A stretch of DNA of 64,000 bases. It comes from Pseudomonas sp. KNUC1026 (GTDB lineage: Bacteria; Pseudomonadota; Gammaproteobacteria; Pseudomonadales; Pseudomonadaceae). The stretch is taken from NCBI RefSeq assembly GCF_021650705.1, contig NZ_CP087138.1, forward strand, positions 4,302,001 through 4,366,000. Reading direction: 5' to 3'. The notes beneath the pieces were generated by a model. That model saw nothing but the letters and a program-made list of their open reading frames with translations. It did no database searches and had not been told where the DNA came from. Made by a program: the position numbers and the translations under genes. The number at the start of each line of letters is the position of its first letter. Within the stretch, counting starts at the first letter, position 1. Positions 25,285-33,605 of this stretch are shown here, one piece after another.

Positions 25285-26591
25285 ACGGCGTCGCGCGGGA
25301 GCATCAGGTTCAAGGGCAACCGCACCCGCGCTTCCAGCCCACCGCCCTCACGATTACGCAGTTCCACGGTGCCGCCATGCATGGCGACGATACGCCGCAC
25401 GATGGCCAAACCCAGGCCGGTGCCTTTGCTACGGGCTCGGTCGCCCCGGGTGAATGGGTTGAAAATACCCTCCAATTCCTCGTCGGTCAGGCCTTCACCG
25501 CGGTCCAGCACGCTGAGCACTACGTAAGGCGCGCTGGAGTCACCCGCCACATAGGCGGCGACCTCAACCTCCTGCCCTCCGTGGTAGAGCGCGTTGCCTA
25601 CCAGGTTCATCAGCAACCGCTTTATCGATATACGCCGCAAAGGCACTGGCGGGATCGGCTGCAGCGCCAGCCCCACACGGTGCTCGGGCTGGTTGAACGG
25701 CGCGACAACCTCGCGCACCAGATCGCCGAGGTCCACCTCCTCCAGCGCCTCATCGCGCCCATCGCGGATGAACGCCATGAACTGGTCAAGGATGGCGTCC
25801 ATGTCCTCGATGTCTCGCACCATGTCGTCGGCGAACTCGTTGCGCTCGCCGATCATCGCCAGCGACAGGCGCAACCGCGTCAACGGTGTGCGCAGGTCGT
25901 GGGAAACACCCGCCAGCATCAGCTCCCGCTCTCTCCCTGCCTGCTCGACGTCTTCGGCCATCTGGTTGAAGGCACTGTAGACCTCGGTCATCTCATTGGG
26001 CTGGTCGCTGATCGGCAACCTTACGCTGCGCCCCTTGCCCAGTTCACGCGCTGCGTTGATCAACAGTTTGAGCGGCTGGATCAGTTGGCTGACGAAGATC
26101 CAGGCCGAGGCCGTGGATAGCACGCCAATGGCCAGGAACCACCCCAGCACGCTCCAGATCTTCTGCCCACGCAGCGGGTGCGGGTACAGCGGCACTTTCA
26201 TCCAGTCAGGCCCAAGGCTCGGTGCGCGCACCCACAGCGCTGGCGGGGCGTGCACGCGCAAGCGCACCTCGGTGTCTTCGCCCAGCTCGTCCTGCATCTG
26301 GCGCTGATAGATTTCACTGTACGGCCAGTGCTGCTCGCCCTGAGGCACATTGGTACCCGCCACACGCAGCAGGCCGGCAGCATTGGCGATGCGCTCGCGG
26401 TTCTTCTCGTCGGCTGCCCAATAGGCCCGCAAGGTCAGGCCGACACCGTGGCTGTACTGGCGGTCGACCAGCACATCCTCGTTCATCAGCAGGTACACCA
26501 GGGTCAGCGCCTTGGAGAACAGGACGGCGACCAGCACCAGCCACAAGGTGCGGGCGAAGAAGCTTTGCGGAAACCAGACGGGTGCTTTCAT
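25281..26591 (-). CDS. envZ: Osmolarity sensor histidine kinase EnvZ
   Basis: Inner-membrane sensor kinase partner of OmpR. The 436-residue product has transmembrane segment 1 at about residues 10-35, a periplasmic domain, segment 2 near 145-165 (SVLGWFLAIGVLSTASAWIF), HAMP (AARELGKGRSVRLPISD), HisKA with the phospho-His in AGVSHDLRTPLTRL near 230, and HATPase boxes NLVGNALYHGG, DRGEGL and GTGLGLAIV. The ATG at 26591 (MKAPVWFPQSFFARTLW) fits the family; an in-frame upstream start would add 14 residues with no known counterpart. It lies 90 bases downstream of ompR. Confidence 0.94.
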   Translation of the reverse strand: MKAPVWFPQSFFARTLWLVLVAVLFSKALTLVYLLMNEDVLVDRQYSHGVGLTLRAYWAADEKNRERIANAAGLLRVAGTNVPQGEQHWPYSEIYQRQMQDELGEDTEVRLRVHAPPALWVRAPSLGPDWMKVPLYPHPLRGQKIWSVLGWFLAIGVLSTASAWIFVSQLIQPLKLLINAARELGKGRSVRLPISDQPNEMTEVYSAFNQMAEDVEQAGRERELMLAGVSHDLRTPLTRLRLSLAMIGERNEFADDMVRDIEDMDAILDQFMAFIRDGRDEALEEVDLGDLVREVVAPFNQPEHRVGLALQPIPPVPLRRISIKRLLMNLVGNALYHGGQEVEVAAYVAGDSSAPYVVLSVLDRGEGLTDEELEGIFNPFTRGDRARSKGTGLGLAIVRRIVAMHGGTVELRNREGGGLEARVRLPLNLMLPRDAV

Positions 26592-26681
26592 GGGGTTATC
26601 AACAGGCAGGCACGTAAAAGCGACTTGCCGCACGCCAGCCTAAGCTCGGTGCGGGCAAGTCGCCGGGGTGTACGAGAGAGA

Positions 26682-27421
26682 TCAGCGGCCAGCGTTGCCA
26701 TCGGGGACGAAGACATAGCCGACACCCCACACGGTCTGGATATAACGCGGTTTGGAAGGGTCGGGCTCGATCATGCGCCGCAGCCGGGAGATCTGCACGT
26801 CGATGGAGCGCTCCAGCGCATCCCATTCACGGCCTCGGGCCAGGCTCATGAGCTTGTCGCGAGTCAACGGCTCACGAGCGTGCATCACCAGGGCCTTGAG
26901 CACCGCGAACTCACCGGTGGTGAGCATGTGGACCTCATCACCGCGCTTGAGCTCACGGGTGGCCAGCGACAGCACGTAATCACCGAAAGTGACCTGCTCA
27001 TCGGAGTTGCCCGGAGCACCAGGGACAGGGCTGTGTTGCCGGCGCAATACGGCCTTTACTCGCGCCATCAGCTCGTCGGGGTTGAACGGTTTGGCGAGGT
27101 AGTCGTCAGCCCCCAGCTCCAGGCCCTTGATGCGGCTGAGTTCGTCGCCCTTGGCGGTGAGCATGATGATCGGGATCTGGTTGTTGCTTGCGCGAAGGCG
27201 GCGGCAGGCGGAAAGGCCGTCTTCGCCAGGCAGCATCAGGTCGAGCACTACAAGGTTGAACACCTCGCGTGAAAGCAGGCGGTCCATCTGTTCGACGTTG
27301 GGCACGGCGCGTGCGCGGTAACCTTTACTGACGAAAAAACGCTCGAGCAGGCTGCTCAAGCCGGGATCGTCGTCCACGATGAGAATTTCTCGCCTTCGGC
27401 TGTTTGGGCGGTGCTGCTCAT
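26682..27421 (-). CDS. ompR: Response regulator OmpR (frameshifted in this sequence)
   Basis: OmpR binds DNA when phosphorylated by EnvZ and controls osmolarity-responsive genes. The natural start ATG 27421 reads MSSTAQTAEGE and then must shift: one A/T is missing from the run at 27386-27388. Repair gives KILIVDDDPGLSSLLERFF, a receiver domain with phospho-acceptor Asp in LVVLDLMLPGEDG and an OmpR-type winged helix (SIDVQISRLRRMIEPD, YIQTVWGVGYVF), 246 residues in all. Without repair the longest frame begins with a GTG inside the acidic pocket at 27377 and loses the first strand, which no working receiver does. Confidence 0.92.
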
Positions 27422-27567
27422 GAAAGACTCCTGTTCAGGGCGGCGCGCATTATGACGCGCCAGGGCGAGGCCGTGCTGTATGCATTGTTAGCAGATTTTT
27501 CTTCGACAAGCAGCCAACCGCCCATCCCGCCACCGCCTCGCCCTGCCCCGGGCTGCGCATCGCTGGG

Positions 27568-27573
27568 TATAAT
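27568..27573 (+). promoter_or_regulatory. Probable -10 element of tex promoter
   Basis: TATAAT preceded by TGGG (extended -10 character), 75 bases ahead of the tex ATG. No good -35 hexamer is seen at 17 bases. Part of the 226-base divergent region between ompR and tex. Confidence 0.5.
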
Positions 27574-27647
27574 GCCGGCTTTTTTGATCCAGGGGCCTGC
27601 CCGGCGCGCGTCGCCCGGCCCCATCCAGCAACGAGTGCAGGGGTTTT

Positions 27648-29972
27648 ATGGAAAGCATCAACAGCCGCATCGCCGAAGAACTGGGCGTGCGCCCGCAACA
27701 GGTCGCCGCAGCCGTCGCCCTCCTCGACGAAGGTTCCACCGTGCCGTTCATTGCCCGCTACCGCAAGGAGGTGACCGGCAGCCTTGACGACACCCAGCTG
27801 CGCAACCTCGAAGAGCGCCTGCGCTACCTGCGCGAACTCGACGACCGCCGCGCCAGCATCCTGGCCAGCATCGAGGAGCAAGGCAAGCTGACCCCGGAGC
27901 TGGCCCGCGACATCAAGCTGGCCGATACCAAGACCCGCCTCGAAGACCTTTACCTGCCCTACAAGCAAAAGCGCCGCACCAAGGGCCAGATCGCCCTGGA
28001 AGCCGGCCTGGGCGAGCTGGCCGACGGCCTGTTCGGCAACCCTGAGCTGAACCCGGAAGCGGAAGCTGCCCGCTTCATCGATGCCGAAAAAGGCTTTGCC
28101 GATACCAAGGCAGTGCTCGAAGGCGCCAAGTACATCCTCATGGAGCGCTTCGCTGAAGACGCAGCGCTGCTCGAGAAGCTGCGCGGGTTCCTCGAACAGG
28201 AAGCCACGCTGAGCGCGCGCCTGGTGCCGGGCAAGGAAGTGGAAGGTGCCAAGTTCCGCGACTATTTCGAGCACGACGAACCCTTCAGGAACGCCCCGTC
28301 ACACCGCGCGCTGGCGATTTTCCGTGGCCGCAACGAAGGTATTCTGAGCGCTGCGCTGAAGGTCGGCGAAGAGCAGCCAGGCACTCTGCACCCTTGCGAG
28401 CTGATGATCGGCGAACGCTTCGGCGTGGCCAACCACGGCCGCGCGGCCGACAAATGGCTGGCCGAGGTGGTGCGCTGGACCTGGAAGGTCAAGCTCTACA
28501 CCAGCCTCGAAAACGACCTGTTCGGCGAACTGCGCGACGGCGCCGAAGGCGAAGCGATCAGCGTGTTCGCCCGCAACCTGCACGACCTGCTGCTGGCCGC
28601 TCCCGCCGGCCCACGCGCCACCCTGGGCCTTGACCCTGGCCTGCGCACCGGCTGCAAGGTGGCGGTGGTCGATGCCACCGGCAAGGTGCTCGACACCGCC
28701 ACCGTTTATCCCCATGTGCCGAAAAACCAGTCGGACCAGACCATCGCCGTGCTCGCCGCGCTGTGTGCCAAGCACGCCGTCGACCTGATCGCCATCGGCA
28801 ACGGCACCGCCAGCCGCGAAACCGACAAACTGGCTATCGAACTGATCAAGAAGTACCCAGGCTTGAAGATGACCAAAGTGATGGTTTCTGAAGCCGGCGC
28901 TTCGGTGTACTCAGCCTCGGAACTCGCCGCGCGCGAATTTCCCGATCTCGATGTATCGCTGCGCGGCGCGGTATCCATTGCACGCCGCCTGCAGGACCCA
29001 CTGGCCGAGCTGGTCAAGATCGACCCCAAATCCATCGGCGTCGGCCAGTACCAGCACGATGTCTCGCAGCTCAAGCTGGCGCGCAGCCTGGACGCGGTGG
29101 TCGAGGACTGCGTGAACGCCGTGGGCGTGGACGTGAACACGGCCTCGGTGGCGCTGCTGTCGCGCATCTCCGGCCTCAACGCCACGCTCGCGCAGAATAT
29201 CGTTACCCACCGCGACACCCACGGTGCCTTCCGCACTCGCGCGGCGCTCAAAGCGGTCAGCCGCCTGGGCGAAAAAACCTTCGAGCAGGCGGCGGGCTTT
29301 CTGCGTGTGATGAACGGCGACAACCCGCTGGACACCTCCGGCGTTCACCCCGAGGCCTACCCGTTGGTGACCCGTATCGCCCAGGACACCGATCGCGATG
29401 TCCGTTCGCTCATTGGCGACAGCGCTTACCTCAAGCGCCTGGACCCGAAGAAATTCACCGACGACACCTTCGGCCTGCCGACTGTGACCGACATTCTTCA
29501 GGAGCTCGACAAGCCCGGCCGTGACCCGCGCCCGGAGTTCAAGACCGCCGAGTTCCAGGAAGGCGTCGAAGACCTGAAAGACTTGCAGCCCGGCATGGTG
29601 CTCGAAGGGGTGGTAACGAACGTCACCAACTTCGGTGCCTTCGTCGACATCGGCGTGCACCAGGACGGCCTGGTACACATCTCTGCGCTGAGCGAGAAGT
29701 TCATCAAGGACCCACGTGAGGCCGTGAAGGCCGGTGACGTGGTCAAGGTGAAGGTCATGGAAGTGGACATTCCGCGCAAGCGCGTGGGCCTGTCGATGCG
29801 CATGAGCGACACCCCCGGCGAAAAAACCGAAGGCCCACGCGGCGGCAGCCGCCCACAAGGCGGCGCGCGCACAGGCCAGGGCAACGCTCGCGCGGCGGCT
29901 CCGGCTGCCGCGCCGGCCAACAACGCGATGGCTGCGCTGTTCGCCAATGCCAAGCAGCTCAAGAAGCGTTGA
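27648..29972 (+). CDS. tex: Tex family RNA-binding transcription accessory protein
   Basis: Tex is a conserved nucleic-acid-binding protein related to eukaryotic Spt6. The 774 residues run: N-terminal helical Tex domain (EELGVRPQQVAAAVALLDEG), YqgF/RuvC-like domain (LGLDPGLRTGCKVAVVDATG near residue 325), helix-hairpin-helix region (VDVNTASVALLSRISGLN), and an S1 RNA-binding domain (GMVLEGVVTNVTNFGAFVDI near 650) ending in a low-complexity Gly/Ala/Arg tail. Length matches P. aeruginosa Tex (about 780). GCAGGGG just before the ATG is the ribosome site. It is coupled to the thioesterase gene that starts in its stop codon. Confidence 0.96.
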   Translation: MESINSRIAEELGVRPQQVAAAVALLDEGSTVPFIARYRKEVTGSLDDTQLRNLEERLRYLRELDDRRASILASIEEQGKLTPELARDIKLADTKTRLEDLYLPYKQKRRTKGQIALEAGLGELADGLFGNPELNPEAEAARFIDAEKGFADTKAVLEGAKYILMERFAEDAALLEKLRGFLEQEATLSARLVPGKEVEGAKFRDYFEHDEPFRNAPSHRALAIFRGRNEGILSAALKVGEEQPGTLHPCELMIGERFGVANHGRAADKWLAEVVRWTWKVKLYTSLENDLFGELRDGAEGEAISVFARNLHDLLLAAPAGPRATLGLDPGLRTGCKVAVVDATGKVLDTATVYPHVPKNQSDQTIAVLAALCAKHAVDLIAIGNGTASRETDKLAIELIKKYPGLKMTKVMVSEAGASVYSASELAAREFPDLDVSLRGAVSIARRLQDPLAELVKIDPKSIGVGQYQHDVSQLKLARSLDAVVEDCVNAVGVDVNTASVALLSRISGLNATLAQNIVTHRDTHGAFRTRAALKAVSRLGEKTFEQAAGFLRVMNGDNPLDTSGVHPEAYPLVTRIAQDTDRDVRSLIGDSAYLKRLDPKKFTDDTFGLPTVTDILQELDKPGRDPRPEFKTAEFQEGVEDLKDLQPGMVLEGVVTNVTNFGAFVDIGVHQDGLVHISALSEKFIKDPREAVKAGDVVKVKVMEVDIPRKRVGLSMRMSDTPGEKTEGPRGGSRPQGGARTGQGNARAAAPAAAPANNAMAALFANAKQLKKR

Positions 29973-30355
29973 TGGACATTCCTGAAGGCTTCGTCGCCAG
30001 CCCCTTCAGCCAGTTGCTGGGCTGCCGCGTGGTGCGCCTCGAAGAGGGCGTGGCGGAAGTCGCCATGGCCCTGGCCGAGCCGCTGCGCAATCGCCTGGGC
30101 AAGCTGCATGGCGGTGCGATGTTCAGCCTGGTGGACGTGGCCATGGGCCTGGCCTGCTCTACTGCCCATGGCTTCGACAACAACAGCGTGACGCTGGAGT
30201 GCAAGATCAACTACATCCGCGCCGTCAGTGACGGCGAGGTGGCCTGCGTCGCACGGGTGATCCACGCCGGGCGGCGCACGCTCGTGGTCGACGCCGAAGT
30301 GTTCCAGAACGACAAACTGATGGCCAAGGCACAGGCCACTTTCGCGGCTCTGTAG
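29972..30355 (+). CDS. PaaI/YdiI-type hot-dog thioesterase
   Basis: A 127-residue acyl-CoA thioesterase-like protein: MDIPEGFVASPFSQLLGCRV, the catalytic-loop LGKLHGGAMFSLVDVAMGLA near residue 45, and SVTLECKINYIRAVSDGE, ending NDKLMAKAQATFAAL. The fold and loop match PaaI-type thioesterases; the substrate is unknown. ATG 29972 shares its first base with the tex stop; a TTG one codon earlier is an alternative. Followed by a long-loop hairpin at 30363-30416. Confidence 0.85.
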   Translation: MDIPEGFVASPFSQLLGCRVVRLEEGVAEVAMALAEPLRNRLGKLHGGAMFSLVDVAMGLACSTAHGFDNNSVTLECKINYIRAVSDGEVACVARVIHAGRRTLVVDAEVFQNDKLMAKAQATFAAL

Positions 30356-30362
30356 CCGAAGC

Positions 30363-30416
30363 GCCCCGGTTGGAGTAGTGTCAGCGCAAATGGATGCTGG
30401 CACCTTGAACCGGGGC
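30363..30416 (+). terminator. Long-loop GC hairpin after tex-thioesterase operon
   Basis: GCCCCGGTT at 30363-30371 pairs perfectly with AACCGGGGC at 30408-30416 and is followed by TTCTTT. The 36-base loop is long for a terminator, so termination is a cautious call; it may instead be a 3'-end stabilising structure. Confidence 0.4.
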
Positions 30417-30511
30417 TTCTTTGCCAGGCGACCACGCCGGTGCACTCCTGACCCTTGTAACCGATCGATCCACCCCCATATCGGGGCGACCGATGCGTGA
30501 AGGAACCGAAC

Positions 30512-32095
30512 TTGAGCGATCTTCTCAACCGCCGCCTGCAACTGCTGGGCGAGCCTGCCAACCTGAGCCTGCTCACACAGTGCCTGCACGGTATCGAACG
30601 TGAATGCCTGCGCGTGACCCCTGAAGGCCGGCTGGCGCAAACGCCGCATCCGGAGGCGCTTGGGTCGGCCCTGACGCACGAACAGATCACCACTGACTAC
30701 TCCGAGTCGCTGCTGGAGTTCATCACCCCGGCATTGGCTGACCCGGCCGATACGCTGTCAAGCCTGGAGAGCATCCATCGCTATGCCTATACAGGGCTTG
30801 GCGAGGAGCTGCTGTGGAGCCCGTCGATGCCGTGCTCGCTACCGGCCGAGGCCGACATCCCGATCGCCTGGTACGGCACCTCCAACATCGGCCAGCTCAA
30901 GCATGTCTACCGCAAGGGCTTGGCCGTGCGCTACGGCAAGACCATGCAATGCATCGCCGGTATCCATTACAACTTCTCGATTCCCGAGGCGCTGTGGCCG
31001 TTGCTGGGCGCCAGCGAAGGCAAGGCTGCCAGCGAACGCGACTTGCAGTCCGACGCCTACATCGGGTTGATCCGCAACTTCCGCCGCTACAGCTGGCTGC
31101 TGATGTACCTGTTCGGCGCCTCGCCAGCGCTGGACGCAGGCTTCTTGCGCGGCCGCCCACACCAGTTGGAGCAACTCGACACCAGCACTCTGTACCTGCC
31201 TTGGGCTACCAGCCTGCGCATGAGTGACCTGGGCTACCAGAACAACGCCCAGGCTGGGCTCACGCCCTGCTATAACGACCTGGCCAGCTACACCGACAGC
31301 CTGCGCGAGGCTGTTGCCACTCCTTATGCGCCGTACCAGGAAATCGGTACGCACAAGGACGGTGAGTGGGTACAGCTCAACACCAACGTGCTGCAGATCG
31401 AAAACGAGTACTACTCCAATATTCGCCCCAAGCGCGTTACCTATCCCGGCGAACGGCCGATCCAGGCGCTGGCCGCGCGCGGCGTGCAGTACGTCGAGGT
31501 GCGTTGCCTGGACATCAACCCGTTCCTGCCGGTGGGTGTCGACCTGCCCGAAGCACGCTTCCTCGATGCCTTCCTGCTCTACTGCGCGCTCGAAGAAAGC
31601 CCGCTGCTGGACAGCGACACCTGCAGCCACTGCACCGATAACTTCCTGAGCGTGGTCAAAGAGGGCCGCAAGCCCGGTTTGCAGCTGGCGCGCCAGGATG
31701 GCCCGGTGGGCCTGCAGGCCTGGGCAAGCGAACTGTTGGAGAAGATCGCACCGATTGCCACGCTGCTTGACCAGGCTCACGGCGGTGACGCACATGCCCA
31801 GGCCATGGCGGCGCAGCAGGCCAAGGTCGACGACCCTACCGTCACCCCGTCAGCGCAGGTGCTGGCCAATCTTCAGGACAACAAGGAAAGCTTCATCGAG
31901 TTTTCCCTGCGCCAGAGCCGTGCCCACGCCGACTACCTGCGCAGCCAGCCGCTGAGCGCGGTAGAGCAGCAGGCTTTCGACCTCCAGGCGCGCGAGTCGC
32001 TGCTGCGCCAGGCGCAGATGGAGCAGGAAGAAGTGGGTGATTTCGACTTGTTCGTGGCGTCCTACCAGGCGAGCATTCTCGCGATCAGCCACTGA
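30512..32095 (+). CDS. gshA: Glutamate-cysteine ligase
   Basis: GshA makes gamma-glutamylcysteine from glutamate, cysteine and ATP, the first committed step of glutathione synthesis. The 527-residue protein is of the proteobacterial type 1: LLTQCLHGIERECLRVTPEG near residue 25, TTDYSESLLEFITP near 65, TMQCIAGIHYNFSIPEALW near 150, and YVEVRCLDINPF near 330. I place the start at TTG 30512 (SDLLNRRLQLLGEPANLSL) with AAGGAA 7 bases upstream; GTG 30497 would add five residues without family support. The IS110 element follows 25 bases after the stop. Confidence 0.94.
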   Translation: MSDLLNRRLQLLGEPANLSLLTQCLHGIERECLRVTPEGRLAQTPHPEALGSALTHEQITTDYSESLLEFITPALADPADTLSSLESIHRYAYTGLGEELLWSPSMPCSLPAEADIPIAWYGTSNIGQLKHVYRKGLAVRYGKTMQCIAGIHYNFSIPEALWPLLGASEGKAASERDLQSDAYIGLIRNFRRYSWLLMYLFGASPALDAGFLRGRPHQLEQLDTSTLYLPWATSLRMSDLGYQNNAQAGLTPCYNDLASYTDSLREAVATPYAPYQEIGTHKDGEWVQLNTNVLQIENEYYSNIRPKRVTYPGERPIQALAARGVQYVEVRCLDINPFLPVGVDLPEARFLDAFLLYCALEESPLLDSDTCSHCTDNFLSVVKEGRKPGLQLARQDGPVGLQAWASELLEKIAPIATLLDQAHGGDAHAQAMAAQQAKVDDPTVTPSAQVLANLQDNKESFIEFSLRQSRAHADYLRSQPLSAVEQQAFDLQARESLLRQAQMEQEEVGDFDLFVASYQASILAISH

Positions 32096-32100
32096 GCGCC

Positions 32101-32120
32101 GTCGCGCGGCAAGCCGCCCT
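32101..32120. repeat. Truncated REP motif at the left edge of the IS110 element
   Basis: GTCGCGCGGCAAGCCGCCCT matches the REP-type motif at 19324-19342 up to GCCGCCC, after which the 19.3-kb copy continues GCCCAC while this copy changes to TTGTATGG. The break in similarity marks the probable left edge of the insertion at about 32119. Confidence 0.6.
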
Positions 32121-32128
32121 TGTATGGT

Positions 32129-32299
32129 GATACTTGAAGGGGGAGGAGGGACAAGCCGCCCATCTGATTGCTCTGACCAGCAATACAGCCAGTGAGAGAA
32201 AACGTCCCTCCCCCTTCACCCAAGCGCCGATAAAGAATGCTTCGGTCGTAAACGACGATAGCGACAAGGCTGCGCCACTGGGTGCCCCCTTCAAGTATC
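32129..32299 (+). ncRNA. Candidate IS110 bridge RNA (structured leader)
   Basis: The 171-base segment upstream of the transposase is bounded by a perfect 15-base inverted repeat, GATACTTGAAGGGGG (32129-32143) and CCCCCTTCAAGTATC (32285-32299). Inside are a competing pairing of GGGGGAGGAGGGAC (32139-32152) with GTCCCTCCCCC (32204-32214), a hairpin with stem ATTGCT/AGCAAT (32167-32172, 32179-32184), and GTCG/CGAC at 32245-32256. Length and place match the bridge RNAs of IS110 elements, about 170-180 bases encoded at the left end, which pair with target and donor DNA. CAAGCCGCCC at 32152-32161 equals the left flank at 32110-32119, as expected for a target-guide segment. Transcription is not shown by sequence. 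Confidence 0.6.
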
Positions 32300-32325
32300 G
32301 TCAAAGCTAACCGGAGTGGCCGACC

Positions 32326-33291
32326 ATGGCAAACCGTGTGCAACGTACCGAGTTGGGTGTCGATGTCGCCAAGGACGAACTGGTGATCTACCGCAGCGAT
32401 TGCGACAGCCTGACGCGCATCCCCAATACAAAACCTCAAATCAAGGCCTGGCTCAAATCACTGCCCGCCCAAGCCGCGATCGCACTCGAGCCTACCAATG
32501 CCTATCACTATGAAGTGACGGAACTGGCTCACGCAGCCGGCTTCGACGTGTTTGTGATCGATGGCTACCGCTTGAACAATTACCGTAAGGGAATCGGCCA
32601 GCGGGCCAAGACCGACCCTTGCGATGCGCGTTTGCTGGCACGTTATCTGAAAAACGAAGGTGACGAACTGCGCCCCTGGTCGCCACCCCCACCGGCCTAC
32701 CGCAAGCTTCAAAGCCTCTTGCGCCGGCGCGCGGTGGTGGTTAAAAGCCTGCAGTGCATGCAGCTGAGCCTGGACGGCGAGCCGGCACTGAAAGCCGAAC
32801 TTGCGCAGATCAAGCGGCAGCTGGGGCTTGCGCTTCGCAGCATGGAAAAGAAGATCCACGAGGCGCTCAGAGAGGCCAATCTGCTGAGTCACGCCAAACG
32901 TATTCAGGCCATCGAGGGCATAGGCCCGTTGACGGCTGCTGGCTTGATCATGGCCTTCATCCGCGGCGACTTCACGTCTTCCGACGCCTTCATCGCCTTC
33001 CTCGGCCTGGACTTGCGCGTGTCGGACTCAGGCAGGAAACAGGGCCAGCGATGCCTGAGCAAGCGAGGCTGCGGTGAGATCAGACGCCTGCTCCACAACG
33101 CTGGAATGAGTGCCAGCCGCACCGCACAGTGGAAAGGGTTCTACGAACATCACCGGGCCAGAGGGCTGGCAACGACACAGGTACTGGTCATGCTCGCGCG
33201 AAAACTGGCGCGTGTGGCATTCGCGTTGATGAAGGGTGGCACCGAGTACCAGGCCGTCACGAGAAGTTATGGGGCCACCGTTAGCGCCTGA
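32326..33291 (+). CDS. IS110-family DEDD transposase
   Basis: A 321-residue recombinase. N-terminal RuvC-like DEDD domain: first Asp in ELGVDVAKDELVIY, Glu in AIALEPTNAYHYE, the paired Asp in KTDPCDARLLARYLKN. A coiled segment and a helix-hairpin-helix (AIEGIGPLTAAGLIMAF) follow, then the C-terminal Tnp domain with the catalytic serine region LDLRVSDSGRKQGQRCLSKR. All motifs are intact and the length is normal, so the gene is likely functional. GGAG at 32312-32315 precedes the ATG. The enzyme recombines DNA using the structured leader RNA as guide. Confidence 0.95.
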   Translation: MANRVQRTELGVDVAKDELVIYRSDCDSLTRIPNTKPQIKAWLKSLPAQAAIALEPTNAYHYEVTELAHAAGFDVFVIDGYRLNNYRKGIGQRAKTDPCDARLLARYLKNEGDELRPWSPPPPAYRKLQSLLRRRAVVVKSLQCMQLSLDGEPALKAELAQIKRQLGLALRSMEKKIHEALREANLLSHAKRIQAIEGIGPLTAAGLIMAFIRGDFTSSDAFIAFLGLDLRVSDSGRKQGQRCLSKRGCGEIRRLLHNAGMSASRTAQWKGFYEHHRARGLATTQVLVMLARKLARVAFALMKGGTEYQAVTRSYGATVSA

Positions 33292-33605
33292 AAAAGCTGC
33301 TGGAGGTTTGAAGCGGTGAGAACCAACCGAGGCGATTATGTCACCTGGGCGCTTACGGCTGGGCGCGAGTACAGCTGTGGGGCCCGCATCGCCCGGCAAG
33401 CCGGCCTCCCACGCCATTGACAGCGTGACCCCGGCGCTACGCCAGGGCTGCAAGATGGTCAGAGACAAGGGTTGCAAAAACCATAGAATCTCCCACTGGG
33501 TGAATTGCATCTGTTCTGATGAACTGCAGTGGTTCTGAAGTGGGAGGCCGGCTTGCCGGACGCCGTGTAACGGGCGATGCGCAAGCTGGGCCTCCAGCCC
33601 GAGTT
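33292..33605. other. Non-coding region between the IS110 transposase and argA
   Basis: No gene is supported. The region holds the 3' part of the IS element, two inverted REP copies (33393-33412 and 33540-33559) and one copy of the CCATAGAATCTCCCAC motif at 33479-33496. Small open frames here have no recognisable product. Confidence 0.7.
33393..33559. repeat. Inverted REP pair downstream of the IS110 element
   Basis: CCGGCAAGCCGGCCTCCCAC (33393-33412) and GTGGGAGGCCGGCTTGCCGG (33540-33559) are exact 20-base reverse complements, 127 bases apart. Each matches the common Pseudomonas REP form (GTGGGAG followed by a GGC/GCC hairpin). Together with the truncated REP at 32101-32120 they show that the IS sits in a REP cluster. 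Confidence 0.75.

Larger units (their letters stand above)
32120..33400 (+). mobile_element. IS110-family insertion sequence (right boundary approximate)
   Basis: The element contains one DEDD transposase gene, a 205-base 5' non-coding region with strong secondary structure and a short 3' non-coding region, the layout of the IS110 group. The left edge is inferred from the truncated REP at 32119. The right edge is not resolved: candidates lie between the transposase stop (33291) and the REP at 33393-33412. IS110 elements make no terminal inverted repeats or target duplications, so boundaries cannot be read directly. Known P. putida relatives (ISPpu9, ISPpu10) insert into REP sequences, in agreement with this site. 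Confidence 0.8.
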
